Made by a program: the position numbers and the translations under genes
Notes under the pieces: generated by a model
Database searches by the model: none
What the model was told of the DNA's origin: nothing
The model's input: only the letters and a program-made list of their open reading frames with translations
In this document: positions 1 through 8,721 of the stretch, piece after piece
Numbering within the stretch: the stretch's first letter is position 1
Layout of the letters: every line of letters begins with the position of its first letter
NCBI GenBank assembly: GCA_022599915.1
Contig: JAHZLH010000063.1
Span: forward strand, 1-53,041
DNA length: 53,041 bases
Source: Actinomycetes bacterium
GTDB lineage: Bacteria; Actinomycetota; Actinomycetes; S36-B12; GCA-2699445
Direction: 5' to 3'

Positions 1-1
1 G

Positions 2-757
2 GCGAAACTGCACGGCGCTGATTTCCGTGGCGTCAATCTGACGAAAGGCAAACTCACTAACACCACCCTGAAACATGCGCAGCTGCATGAGGCGACGCTG
101 AAGAAATCGAACCTGAAAAGAGCAAACCTGAAACACGCCCAGTTGCCTGGTGCGAACCTGAAGAACGCTCAACTCGGACCCGCCACCAACACCACGTCCA
201 AAGGCCGGCAACTACGAGCCACCCCCGGATGCGCCCCCAACTGTCAAGGCGCGGACCTGTCCGACGCGGACCTGCAATACGCGGACCTGACCGGCGCGGA
301 CCTGCAATACGCGGACCTGACCGGCGCGGACCTGTACGGCGCGAACCTGCGCGGCGCGAATCTGACCGGCGCGAACCTGATCGACGCGGACCTCACCGGC
401 GCAAACCTGAGGAACGCGGACTTGGAAGGCGCGTGCCTGGACTACGCGAATCTAACCGGCGCGAACCTGACCAACGCGGACCTCGCCGACGCGACCCTGA
501 GAAACGCGAATCTAACCGGCGCGGACCTGACCAGTGCGAACCTGACCAGCGCGTACCTGTCCGGCGCGAACCTGACCAGCGCGAACCTGTACGGCGCGTA
601 CCTGTACGAAGCGAAACTGTACGAAGCGAAACTGAACGGCGCGAACCTGACCAACGCGAACCTGACCAAAGCGAACCTGAACGTCGCGGACCTGACCGGC
701 GCGATCTACTGCAATACGACCATGCCGGACGGCAGCATCCGGAACACCAACTGCTGA
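2..757 (+). CDS. Pentapeptide-repeat protein, 5' end outside the window
   Basis: The frame is already open at base 2, so the gene starts before the window; 251 residues are visible. Nearly all of it is A(D/N)Lxx pentapeptide repeats, which fold as a right-handed quadrilateral beta-helix. The early visible part is Lys/His-rich (AxLKxA units). A Gly-Cys-Ala-Pro-Asn-Cys break at about 228-245 is followed by about 30 regular repeats, and the protein ends in a YCNTTMPDGS cap with a final Cys. The same cap occurs twice in the lipoprotein at 23754-25184. The DNA is 15-base periodic, with a perfect 30-bp duplication at 266-325, so all frames are open and the overlapping ORFs are artefacts. Location is unknown because the N-terminus is missing, though paired cysteines suggest an extracytoplasmic protein. 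Function is unknown. Confidence 0.85.
   Translation, partial: AKLHGADFRGVNLTKGKLTNTTLKHAQLHEATLKKSNLKRANLKHAQLPGANLKNAQLGPATNTTSKGRQLRATPGCAPNCQGADLSDADLQYADLTGADLQYADLTGADLYGANLRGANLTGANLIDADLTGANLRNADLEGACLDYANLTGANLTNADLADATLRNANLTGADLTSANLTSAYLSGANLTSANLYGAYLYEAKLYEAKLNGANLTNANLTKANLNVADLTGAIYCNTTMPDGSIRNTNC
266..334 (+). repeat. Perfect 30-bp tandem duplication in the pentapeptide gene
   Basis: Bases 266-295 and 296-325 are identical and the match runs on to 334. Each copy encodes ADLQYADLTG, two pentapeptides. A second exact 15-bp duplication, coding LYEAK twice, lies near 606-635. Perfect identity suggests recent expansion by slippage or unequal recombination. Confidence 0.9.
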
Positions 758-1128
758 CCGACCAGATAGTTGTCGGGGGGTGTCTGTATAAAGAGGCCAT
801 CTCAACCACACCCGAGCTGCTGTTCGGGGAAGGCGCAGCACCTCGGTTGTGGCGGTTTAGGGATGTTTTTGGGGGTACTGGGCTATGCGGCGGTTGCTAG
901 TAGGCCCGCAGACGGCGATGGTGGGTGCTGCCGAGCGTCAGATTCCCTAGATGGCTACCGTTTCCATCATGGAAACTAGGCTCCACCTCCGCGCAGTTTT
1001 CGCGCCAGCCGTGGCCGACGACCAGGTGCACTACACCCGACTCGGCTAGCCGCAGCGGCCGGCTGGTGCTCAGCGACTCGGCTGACCCACTGCCGGGTGC
1101 GAGGACCGGATCGTGTCAGGATCGGGGC
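758..1128. other. Intergenic region with one near-perfect palindrome
   Basis: No convincing gene is seen in this 370-bp gap between the pentapeptide gene and holA. The only clear structure is the inverted repeat at 960-976. An open frame covering part of the gap is the upstream extension of holA and lacks recognisable protein similarity before 1129. Confidence 0.5.
960..976. promoter_or_regulatory. 17-bp inverted repeat, possible operator
   Basis: The sequence GTTTCCAT-C-ATGGAAAC is two perfect 8-bp arms around one base. The size and symmetry suit a dimeric repressor site rather than a terminator. It lies about 150 bp upstream of the chosen holA start. No regulator can be assigned. Confidence 0.35.
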
Positions 1129-2166
1129 GTGGCAGCAAAGCGATCCGGTGGGGCCGCAACCCAACAGTGGCACCCCGGTCAACGAGTAGTCGTGGTGACC
1201 GGTCCGGAACAGGTACTGGTCGATCGCAGTGCTGCGCGCTTCATGGAGCAGATCCGCAACGAGCACCCGGATAGAGAGATCAAACGGCTGCACTGTGGCC
1301 GCAAAGCCGACAGTGGCATCCCGATCGCTGAAGATATCGCGCAGTCTGCCTCACCTAGCTTGTTTGGTGAGCCGCCCATCCTGCAGGTGGAAGCAGTAGA
1401 CCAAGCCGACGAGGCGATCGCCGAGGCCCTGAAAGCGGCGATCGACGACCCGGAAGCGCCACCGCTGCTCATCACCCACCTGGGCGGTCAGCGAGGTCGT
1501 GGCGTGATCAACGCTGCCGAAAAGGCCGGCGGGCTGGTCGTGAAATGCGACAAACCATCCGAGCGTGACGTCCGGGACCTACTGCGCACTGAAGCGAAAG
1601 CCGCCGGTGGCCAGATCAGCGACCGGGCGGAACAGTGGCTGATCGACGCGCTAGGCACCGACTCGCTCTCCCTGCTGATCGGATCAGTCCAGCAGGCAGT
1701 TGCTGATAGCCGCGACGGTCGCGTCGACATCGATCAGGTGCAGCACATGCTGCCGGTGCAGACTCGTTCGTCGGCTTTCCAACTCGCCGACTTGGTATGG
1801 GCAGGCGACGGGGCGCAGACGGTGCGGCTGCTGCGGCTGATGGAGCAACGAGACCGGGGACTGCCGGTCGCCGTAGTGGCAGCCCTCGCCCACGGGCTAC
1901 GCATGATGGCTCTGGCTGGGATGCGGGGAGCGCGGCCTGATCCGGCAATCAGGCCGTGGATGGCGAAACGCGCCCGCAGCAACGCGCAATCGTGGCAAGC
2001 GACTGGCGCCCGAGTGGCTCGACTTGCCGTGCGGCTGCCGGGAATCGACGCCGACATGAAAGGCAGCATCGCCGGCGGGACCGCACTCGACGATGAACAG
2101 AAGATGGCGGTGTTAGAGCAAGAGTTAACCCGGCTCGCCAATCTCGAGAATCCGCCCAATCACTAG
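1129..2166 (+). CDS. holA: DNA polymerase III subunit delta
   Basis: This is the clamp-loader delta subunit, which opens the beta sliding clamp during replication. The 345-residue product has the usual start, a beta strand RVVVVTGPEQVLVDRSA near residue 18, and an actinobacterial HolA body ending with a C-terminal helical domain (LTRLANLE). The frame is open upstream to 925, but family length (about 320-340 aa) and loss of similarity favour the GTG at 1129. It is followed by rpsT on the opposite strand and lepA, the usual actinobacterial order; comEC/comEA, often upstream of holA, are absent from the visible region. Assignment is by family resemblance and context. Confidence 0.85.
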   Translation: MAAKRSGGAATQQWHPGQRVVVVTGPEQVLVDRSAARFMEQIRNEHPDREIKRLHCGRKADSGIPIAEDIAQSASPSLFGEPPILQVEAVDQADEAIAEALKAAIDDPEAPPLLITHLGGQRGRGVINAAEKAGGLVVKCDKPSERDVRDLLRTEAKAAGGQISDRAEQWLIDALGTDSLSLLIGSVQQAVADSRDGRVDIDQVQHMLPVQTRSSAFQLADLVWAGDGAQTVRLLRLMEQRDRGLPVAVVAALAHGLRMMALAGMRGARPDPAIRPWMAKRARSNAQSWQATGARVARLAVRLPGIDADMKGSIAGGTALDDEQKMAVLEQELTRLANLENPPNH

Positions 2167-2233
2167 CGATCACGCCGTCGCATCAGGACGACGAAGACCT
2201 GCGGACAAGCTGTGTCAACGAGGGGATGACGGA

Positions 2234-2251
2234 CGGGTGCAGCAGCACCCG
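2234..2251. terminator. Hairpin between convergent holA and rpsT
   Basis: A perfect 7-bp stem CGGGTGC/GCACCCG closes a 4-base AGCA loop, just past the rpsT stop on the minus strand and about 70 bp past holA. It could serve both genes. There is no strong T-tract on either side. Confidence 0.5.
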
Positions 2252-2255
2252 GCGC

Positions 2256-2519
2256 TCAGCTGAGTTTCGCGGCCTCAGTAAAGATGGCCGACTTACGGTT
2301 CGCGGCCTGACGCTTGTGGAGCACACCACGGCTGGCGGCACGGTCCAACTCCCGACCAGCGATACGAGCCAGCTCTTGGGCACGCTCGTTCTCGCCGGCG
2401 GCGACGGCCTCGTGGAACCGCCGGATGGAGGTCTTGATGTTTGAGCGCACCGACTTGTTGCGCAGCCGCGCTTTCTCGTTGGTGCGGTTGCGCTTGATCT
2501 GTGATTGGAGATTCGCCAT
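2256..2519 (-). CDS. rpsT: 30S ribosomal protein S20
   Basis: This small basic protein of 87 residues binds 16S rRNA early in 30S assembly. It begins [21 protein letters not shown], a near-standard S20 N-terminus, followed by the helical [11 protein letters not shown] region and the C-terminal [10 protein letters not shown] helix. Length is normal. It is a single gene transcribed against its neighbours, as usual for rpsT in actinobacteria. The ATG start is unambiguous. Confidence 0.97.
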   Translation of the reverse strand: MANLQSQIKRNRTNEKARLRNKSVRSNIKTSIRRFHEAVAAGENERAQELARIAGRELDRAASRGVLHKRQAANRKSAIFTEAAKLS

Positions 2520-2564
2520 GCTTCGCCGATCCTGCTTGTTGTCAGTGGTTAGTTATCAATGTCT

Positions 2565-2587
2565 TGGAACCGCGGAACTAGGTTCCA
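2565..2587. promoter_or_regulatory. Inverted repeat in the rpsT/lepA divergent promoter region
   Basis: TGGAACC, nine bases, then GGTTCCA, with a smaller nested palindrome GGAAC-TAG-GTTCC. It sits 46 bp upstream of rpsT and about 75 bp upstream of lepA. It may be an operator or a leader hairpin; no known motif is matched with confidence. Confidence 0.3.
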
Positions 2588-2662
2588 CGGCAACGGGCTC
2601 TAGGATAGCGGTGTAGCACCCCATTCCACCAAATCCTGGTGCTCGCGACGGAGCAGAACGCT

Positions 2663-4492
2663 GTGACAACTACCCAGCCTGGAGCCACCCCACCCGAGGT
2701 GATCCGCAATTTCTGCATCATCGCGCACATTGATCACGGCAAATCCACGCTCGCTGACCGCATGCTGCAAGCCACTGACCTCGTGGCAGACCGCGATATG
2801 CGCGCTCAGTACCTCGATCGGATGGATATTGAGCGCGAGCGGGGGATCACGATCAAGAGCCAGGCGGTGCGGTTGCCGTACCGGGCCAGTGACGGCGTCC
2901 GATATGTGCTCAATTTGATTGATACGCCCGGGCATGTGGATTTCAGCTACGAGGTTTCGCGCAGTTTGGCCGCCTGCGAGGGGGCGGTGCTGCTGGTGGA
3001 TGCGGCACAGGGGATTGAGGCGCAGACGCTGGCGAATCTCTACATGGCGTTGGAAAACGATCTGCAGATCATCCCGGTGCTGAACAAGATCGATCTACCT
3101 GCTGCGCAACCAGACAAGTACGCCGCTGAGTTGTCCCACATCATCGGCTGCGAACCAGACGAAGTGTTGCGGGTGTCGGCCAAAACTGGCGAAGGTGTGG
3201 ACGAACTCCTAGAGCGGGTAGTGAGCGATATCCCCGCCCCAATCGGCGACCCCTCGGCGCCAGCTCGCGCGCTGATCTTCGACTCGGTGTACGACACTTA
3301 CCGTGGCGTGGTCACCTACGTGCGCATGATGGACGGCTCACTGTCGCATCGAAACAAAATCAAGATGATGTCCACCAGTGCCACCCATGAGCTCCTTGAG
3401 GTCGGAGTGATTTCCCCGGAGCCCGAAGCCGCCGACGGGTTGGGCGCGGGTGAGGTCGGTTACCTGATCACTGGTGTGAAGGATGTTCGGCAAAGCCGAG
3501 TGGGTGACACTGTCACCACCGCCAACACCGGGGCAGCAGAGTCCCTCGGCGGCTACCGCGACCCACGGCCGATGGTCTACTCCGGACTGTTCCCGATCGA
3601 TGGCTCCGACTACCCGGATCTGCGGGATGCGCTGGACAAGTTGAAGTTGAACGATGCTGCGTTGGTGTACGAACCGGAGATCTCCACCGCGCTGGGATTC
3701 GGCTTCCGCTGCGGTTTCTTGGGCTTGCTGCACTTGGAAATCGTGCGAGAACGGCTGGAGCGTGAGTTTGGGCTTGATCTGATTTCCACCGCACCGAGTG
3801 TGGTGTACGGGGTGTTGATGGAAGACGAAGCCACTCACGTGGTGACCAATCCGTCGGAGTTTCCGACCGGCAAGGTGGCGGAGGTGACCGAACCTGTCGT
3901 CAAAGCAACGATCATTGCCCCCTCCGATTTTGTGGGCACGATCATGGAACTGTGCCAATCTCGGCGAGGCACCATGCTGGGCATGGATTATCTGTCCACG
4001 GATCGGGTGGAGCTTCGTTACTCGCTGCCGTTGGCCGAAATTGTGTTCGACTTCTTTGACTCACTGAAATCCCGAACCAAGGGCTACGCATCGCTGGACT
4101 ACGAACCCGATGGGGAACAGGCGGCCGACCTCGTGAAAGTGGATATCTTGCTCCACGGCGATCCAGTGGACGCTTTCAGCGCCATCGTCCATCGAGATAG
4201 CGCCTACGCCTACGGCGTGGCCATGGCCAGCCGATTACGAGAGTTGATCCCACGGCAGCAGTTCGAGGTCCCAATCCAGGCCGCCATCGGATCTCGAGTC
4301 ATCGCCCGCGAGACCATCCGAGCGATGCGTAAAGATGTCTTGGCGAAGTGCTATGGCGGCGATGTCAGTCGCAAACGCAAGCTGCTGGAGAAGCAAAAAG
4401 AGGGCAAGAAACGGATGAAGATGGTGGGTCGGGTTGAGGTGCCGCAAGAGGCATTCATTGCGGCGTTGTCCACTGATTCCGACAAGAAGTAG
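2663..4492 (+). CDS. lepA: Elongation factor 4 (back-translocase LepA)
   Basis: This ribosome-dependent translational GTPase has been linked to back-translocation and 30S biogenesis. The 609-aa product shows all G motifs: AHIDHGKST (about 21-29), [17 protein letters not shown] and SAKTGEG. The EF4-specific C-terminus ends in the lysine-rich [17 protein letters not shown] segment. Length matches the family. The frame opens at GTG 2639, but GTG 2663 has a GGAG-like site about 8 bases upstream and gives the expected N-terminus, so I prefer it. It diverges from rpsT. Confidence 0.96.
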   Translation: MTTTQPGATPPEVIRNFCIIAHIDHGKSTLADRMLQATDLVADRDMRAQYLDRMDIERERGITIKSQAVRLPYRASDGVRYVLNLIDTPGHVDFSYEVSRSLAACEGAVLLVDAAQGIEAQTLANLYMALENDLQIIPVLNKIDLPAAQPDKYAAELSHIIGCEPDEVLRVSAKTGEGVDELLERVVSDIPAPIGDPSAPARALIFDSVYDTYRGVVTYVRMMDGSLSHRNKIKMMSTSATHELLEVGVISPEPEAADGLGAGEVGYLITGVKDVRQSRVGDTVTTANTGAAESLGGYRDPRPMVYSGLFPIDGSDYPDLRDALDKLKLNDAALVYEPEISTALGFGFRCGFLGLLHLEIVRERLEREFGLDLISTAPSVVYGVLMEDEATHVVTNPSEFPTGKVAEVTEPVVKATIIAPSDFVGTIMELCQSRRGTMLGMDYLSTDRVELRYSLPLAEIVFDFFDSLKSRTKGYASLDYEPDGEQAADLVKVDILLHGDPVDAFSAIVHRDSAYAYGVAMASRLRELIPRQQFEVPIQAAIGSRVIARETIRAMRKDVLAKCYGGDVSRKRKLLEKQKEGKKRMKMVGRVEVPQEAFIAALSTDSDKK

Positions 4493-4610
4493 ATTTTTGC
4501 TGCGCTTGCTTGCGCCGACACTTCGAACCAATTGGCCCAACCGCGCGCGAAGACGCTCCTAGATCACTATGTTGCGAGTAGTCGCACATACGCCTAAGGA
4601 GGCGCACGGA

Positions 4611-6458
4611 ATGTCAGCAATGCCGTCGGCAGGTCGCACCAGTGGCTCGCTCACTGAAAAAATGCCCACACCTGCTCCATCGTTCGGACAGTTAATCCTG
4701 AATCGGGTCAAAGAAAGCGGGCCAATGGAGGGCTTCCGCAAGCCAGCCGGGTCCGGCTGGAAATCATATACCTGGGACGAGACGCTGCAAGAGTGCTCCG
4801 AACTCGCCGCAGGTCTAGTCGCCCTCGGCGCAGAAATGGAACACCGGGTCGCTATCGCCAGCAGTACCCGGCTGGAGTGGGTATTCGCCGACTACGCCAT
4901 CATGCTGTCGGGAGCAGCCACCACCACGGTCTATCCCAGCACCGGCGACGACGACGTCGCCTACATCCTGCAGGACTCCGGTACCGAGCTTTTGTTCGCA
5001 GAAGATCAGTCACAGGCGGATAAGGCACTAGCTGCCAAGATAGACCGGCTGGGGACGATCATCCTGATCGACGGTGAAGGTGATGGCGACAAGGTTATTA
5101 GTTGGAACCAACTGCGGGAAAAGGGCAAAGCGGCCCTGGCGGAAAACCCCAATCTCATTCAGGAGCGGGTAGACGCTACCGGTCCGGACAAGTTGGCCAC
5201 GCTGATCTACACCTCCGGCACCACCGGCAAGCCCAAGGGCGTGGAACTCACCCACGGCAACTGGACCTATGAGGCCGCTGCCATGGATGCGCTCGGCATC
5301 ATGGACAAGGCCGACGTGCAGTTCTTGTGGCTGCCGCTAGCTCACTCGTTCGGCAAGGTCCTCCTCGGTGGACATCTGCAGGTCGGCGGCGTCACCGTCG
5401 TTGACGGCCGGGTACCCAAGATCGTAGAGAACCTCCCGGTGATTCAGCCGACCTTGATGGCGGCCGTACCGCGAATCTTTGAGAAGGTCTACGCCGGTGT
5501 GCAGGCCAAGGCCGCCGAAGATGGTGGCCTCAAGGAGAAAATTTTCCACTGGGCCTTCAACGTAGGCAAGCGCGAGCACGCCAAAAAGATGAACGGCGAG
5601 AACTACGGTGGTTGGCAGCTAAATCTGGCCGACAAACTGGTGTACTCCAAGGTGCGTGAACGACTCGGCGGCAACTTGCGCTACATGGTGTCCGGTTCGG
5701 CAGCGCTGAGCGCGGAGATCAACGAGTGGTTCGACATCGTGGGTCTGCCGATCCTGGAGGGCTACGGCCTCACCGAGACCTCCGCAGCGACTTGCGTGAA
5801 TCGGCCAGAATCGAAGATGGCCGGCACCGTCGGTCAGCCCCTGCCTGGTACCGAGATCAAGATCGCTGATGACGGCGAGATCATGGTCCGCGGCGGTGGC
5901 GTGATGCGCTGCTACCGGAATCGGGAAGAGGCCAACGAAGAAGTCTTCGGCGATCAGCCACCCAGTCCGGAACGCTGGTTCGCCACCGGTGACATCGGTG
6001 TCATCGACGACGCTGGCCGGATCAAGATCACCGACCGGAAGAAGGACCTGGTCAAGACCTCGGGTGGTAAGTACATCGCCCCAGGTGCGATCGAAGCGCA
6101 GTTCAAGGCCAAGTGCGGCATCGCCGGTGCGGTGTGTGTCATCGCCAACGAGCGCAAGTTCGCCAGTGCCCTAGTCGCATTGGATCCGGATGCCGCGGCC
6201 GCATGGGCCGAGAAGAACGGCAAGGCCGGTGCAAGCATCGAGCAGCTGTCGAAGGACGACGACGTCAAGGCCATCGTTGCGGCTGCAGTCGACGAGCTCA
6301 ACTCCGGTCTGAACCGTTGGGAGACCATCAAGCAGTTCCGGATCCTTCCGAAGGAACTCTCTGTGGACGGTGGCGAGCTCACGCCGAGCCTCAAGGTGAA
6401 ACGCAAGGTCGTGGAGCAGGAGTTCAGCGAACTGATCGACAACATGTACTCCGGCTGA
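4611..6458 (+). CDS. Long-chain fatty acid--CoA ligase (FadD15-like)
   Basis: This AMP-forming acyl-CoA synthetase activates fatty acids with ATP and CoA in two steps. The 615-aa protein carries the P-loop YTSGTTGKPKGV (about 200), the ANL core EGYGLTETSA (about 382), TGDIG (about 459), and the hinge/lysine region TDRKKDLVKTSGGKYIAP (about 470-487). Length and motif spacing fit the long-chain FadD15/AasS-type group. The ATG at 4611 follows a perfect AGGAGG at 4597-4602; the frame's upstream extension to 4569 lacks such a site. It stands alone between lepA and hemW and is followed by a strong hairpin. Exact chain-length preference cannot be read from sequence. Confidence 0.92.
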   Translation: MSAMPSAGRTSGSLTEKMPTPAPSFGQLILNRVKESGPMEGFRKPAGSGWKSYTWDETLQECSELAAGLVALGAEMEHRVAIASSTRLEWVFADYAIMLSGAATTTVYPSTGDDDVAYILQDSGTELLFAEDQSQADKALAAKIDRLGTIILIDGEGDGDKVISWNQLREKGKAALAENPNLIQERVDATGPDKLATLIYTSGTTGKPKGVELTHGNWTYEAAAMDALGIMDKADVQFLWLPLAHSFGKVLLGGHLQVGGVTVVDGRVPKIVENLPVIQPTLMAAVPRIFEKVYAGVQAKAAEDGGLKEKIFHWAFNVGKREHAKKMNGENYGGWQLNLADKLVYSKVRERLGGNLRYMVSGSAALSAEINEWFDIVGLPILEGYGLTETSAATCVNRPESKMAGTVGQPLPGTEIKIADDGEIMVRGGGVMRCYRNREEANEEVFGDQPPSPERWFATGDIGVIDDAGRIKITDRKKDLVKTSGGKYIAPGAIEAQFKAKCGIAGAVCVIANERKFASALVALDPDAAAAWAEKNGKAGASIEQLSKDDDVKAIVAAAVDELNSGLNRWETIKQFRILPKELSVDGGELTPSLKVKRKVVEQEFSELIDNMYSG

Positions 6459-6482
6459 TACCGGGGCACTAGCGCGACTACG

Positions 6483-6515
6483 CAGCGGGGCGGGCCCATC
6501 GGGTCCGCCCCGCTG
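6483..6515. terminator. Strong hairpin after the acyl-CoA synthetase
   Basis: A 15-bp G+C-rich stem (one G-U pair) with a 3-base loop starts 25 bp after the synthetase stop. No U-tract follows, as is common in high-G+C organisms. It separates the synthetase from hemW. Confidence 0.75.
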
Positions 6516-6554
6516 CATGTCTACACATTGTCGCGAGACACTGGTGAGGTGCAT

Positions 6555-7742
6555 GTGAACACTGGCGGCCACGTCCCCGCCACCCAGCAAGCTTCCGTCA
6601 GCGCGCTGGGGTTCTATGTGCACGTTCCCTATTGCAGTGCTCGGTGTGGCTACTGCGATTTCAACACCTACGTGCCGGGCGAGGATGGGCACCGCACCCG
6701 GCAAAACTGGCTCGATGCAGCAACCACCGAGATTGATCGGGCTGCCGATGCCTTGGGAAGTCGGCGTCGGGTCGAGACAGTTTTCGTCGGTGGCGGCACC
6801 CCGACACTCCTGCCGCCGGCAGACTTGGGTCAGGTGCTCAGTCAGATCGACGACCGGATCGGATTAGCAGTCGATGCGGAAGTCAGCGTCGAGGCGAATC
6901 CGGAGACGTTGAACCCAGCGGTGTTGTCTGGGCTGCGGGCGGCAGGATTCACCCGGATCTCCATAGGCATGCAAAGCGCCGACCCGCAGGTCCTCTCGGT
7001 GTTGGATCGGCAACACACCCCCGGTGGGGCGGTTCGCGCAGCGGAACTGGCCGCTGACGCTGGATTTGAGCAGGTCAGTTTGGACTTGATCTATGGCACG
7101 CCCGGTGAGACGTTGTCGAGTTGGCGAGACTCGCTCAACACTGCGCTAGCCGCTGGGGTTGGTCATATCTCGGCCTACGCCCTCAAGGTGGAGCGCGGGA
7201 CCGCGCTGTTCCGTCGCGTCAGGTCCGGGGAGATCGCGGGGGTGGATGACGACTACGCCGCAGCCGCCTATGAGATCGCTGACGATCTGCTGACCGAAGC
7301 CGGATTGAGTTGGTACGAGATCTCCAACTGGGCAATGCCCGGTCAGGAATGTCGACACAACCTGGGTTACTGGCGCAACGCCGACTGGTGGGGGATCGGC
7401 CCCGGTGCCCACAGTCACCTTGCTGGGGTGCGGTGGTGGAATGAGCGCAATCCAGTGGCGTGGTCCGAAGCGCTCGCAGCGGGCCGCGACCCGCGGGCCG
7501 GTGAAGAGCAGTTGACCGAGGAGCAACTGACCACGGAACTGCTCATGCTGGGCTTGCGGCTGCCAGCGGGGTTGTCAGCCGAGCAAATCGATGCGGTAGC
7601 CACCAGTCAGGATTGGCAGACCACGGCGACCCGACTGCGGGAACAAGGTTTGCTGTTGGACGCGGAACCGCTGCGACTGACTCGAGCGGGCCGGCTACTA
7701 GCCGACTGGGTCACTATCGAGCTGCTCGAGTCACTGAGTTGA
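6555..7742 (+). CDS. hemW: Radical SAM heme chaperone HemW (formerly HemN-like)
   Basis: HemW is a radical SAM protein related to oxygen-independent coproporphyrinogen oxidase and is thought to deliver heme to target proteins. The 395-aa product has the cluster motif HVPYCSARCGYCDFNTY with cysteines 27, 31 and 34. Other family motifs are VFVGGGTPT, VEANPET, GFTRISIGMQS and the HemW tail region LGLRLPAGL. The residues following CxxxCxxC (GYCDF) favour HemW over true HemN. The GTG at 6555 has GAGG six bases upstream; earlier in-frame starts at 6528 and 6549 exist. Position between lepA and hrcA is the actinobacterial norm. Confidence 0.92.
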   Translation: MNTGGHVPATQQASVSALGFYVHVPYCSARCGYCDFNTYVPGEDGHRTRQNWLDAATTEIDRAADALGSRRRVETVFVGGGTPTLLPPADLGQVLSQIDDRIGLAVDAEVSVEANPETLNPAVLSGLRAAGFTRISIGMQSADPQVLSVLDRQHTPGGAVRAAELAADAGFEQVSLDLIYGTPGETLSSWRDSLNTALAAGVGHISAYALKVERGTALFRRVRSGEIAGVDDDYAAAAYEIADDLLTEAGLSWYEISNWAMPGQECRHNLGYWRNADWWGIGPGAHSHLAGVRWWNERNPVAWSEALAAGRDPRAGEEQLTEEQLTTELLMLGLRLPAGLSAEQIDAVATSQDWQTTATRLREQGLLLDAEPLRLTRAGRLLADWVTIELLESLS

Positions 7743-7769
7743 TCAGTGCCGCGGGCAGCGTAGGGAAAA

Positions 7770-8393
7770 TCAGATAGAAACCTGATCTTCGGGCGCGGTC
7801 TGGATTTTGTCCGCCACTGAGCGCAACCGGAAGGCGGCGATGATCGTGATCAGGCCCAAGATGACCAACCAGATACCGGCCACCCAGGCCAACACGATCA
7901 GCGATGGTGCCGGCCAGACCAGCACGATGACACCGGCGATCATGCCGATAACTCCGAGGAAAATGTCCCAGCCCCGGCCTTCCTGACCATTGGACTGAAT
8001 ACCCACGATCAGCTGGAAGATGCCTTGCAGTAGCCAGCTAATGCCGACGAACAGCGCCAGGATCTCCACTTCGTCACCGCGGAAGCACAGGACGCCCAAA
8101 ATGATGGCGATGGCGCCGGCGATCCCCATGAACACCCGGCTGGCAGTGTCGCCGCCGGTGGTGAAGCTACCCACGAGGGAGAAGATGCCGCTGATCAGCA
8201 GCCACACGCCCAACAGGATCGCTACCAGTCCCACGGTGGCATCCGGCCACGCCATGATGGCGATGCCGATCAACAGCGAGATGATGCCAAAGGACAGCGC
8301 AACACCCCAGTGGCGGCCCGCTTCGCTGATGAAGTTACGGACGTCTTCCTCAGTGGGCTCTCGATCCGGTGAAGCGGGAGTTATGTAGGCCAC
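7770..8393 (-). CDS. DUF308/HdeD-family membrane protein
   Basis: This 207-aa protein has a short acidic N-terminus and then six hydrophobic segments in paired repeats (WGVALSFGIISLLIGIAIM, VGLVAILLGVWLLISGIFSL and so on), the DUF308/HdeD pattern. HdeD is linked to acid resistance in enterics, but the role in actinobacteria is unknown. The frame reaches 8603, yet GTG 8393 is preceded by GGAG five bases away and gives a clean N-terminus. It is convergent with hemW (27-bp gap) and divergent from hrcA. Confidence 0.85.
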   Translation of the reverse strand: MAYITPASPDREPTEEDVRNFISEAGRHWGVALSFGIISLLIGIAIMAWPDATVGLVAILLGVWLLISGIFSLVGSFTTGGDTASRVFMGIAGAIAIILGVLCFRGDEVEILALFVGISWLLQGIFQLIVGIQSNGQEGRGWDIFLGVIGMIAGVIVLVWPAPSLIVLAWVAGIWLVILGLITIIAAFRLRSVADKIQTAPEDQVSI

Positions 8394-8721
8394 GATGGCT
8401 CCTTCGCGGGTCGGTGATTGGTCACCATGATCAAGATGATCAACACATTTAAAGTAGCAGCGAGGCACCGATTGCCTGAGGAACAGCGCGGCGACGTCGG
8501 TCACATGATTATCACAGTTGGGGGATTTGCCGCGGCGGGATCGACGAACCGAACTGCGGTCGATCGTGATGCCGGGAGCGATGGTGTTGTAGCAGAGTTC
8601 CAACGCAGCTTCCCAAGCTCACTGCCGCGTCGAATGCACCGGCAGTGAGCCGATCTCGACGGTAGTATTAGCAGCCTTAAAACTGGAGTGCCAGGGTGGG
8701 ACTGCGAGGAGGGAGTAGGCG
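8394..8721. other. Divergent intergenic region DUF308 / hrcA
   Basis: About 330 bp without a supportable gene. It holds the ribosome-binding site of the DUF308 gene on the left and the CIRCE-like operator and Shine-Dalgarno of hrcA on the right. Nothing else is recognised. Confidence 0.5.
8668..8694 (+). promoter_or_regulatory. Degenerate CIRCE (HrcA operator) upstream of hrcA-dnaJ
   Basis: TTAGCAGCC, nine bases, GAGTGCCAG: each arm matches 7 of 9 positions of the CIRCE consensus (TTAGCACTC-N9-GAGTGCTAA) with the correct spacing. It lies 27 bp upstream of the hrcA start, where CIRCE operators normally sit. It implies that HrcA represses its own operon. Confidence 0.7.

Noticed and set aside
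229-900. Long open frames in other frames and on the minus strand over the pentapeptide gene
   Set aside because: The 15-base period of the repeats keeps several frames open. Their products are low-complexity Arg/Pro or Val/Arg repeats with no start context.
925-1128. N-terminal extension of the holA frame
   Set aside because: It is unlike other HolA proteins, makes the protein about 70 residues too long, and has a better start at GTG 1129.
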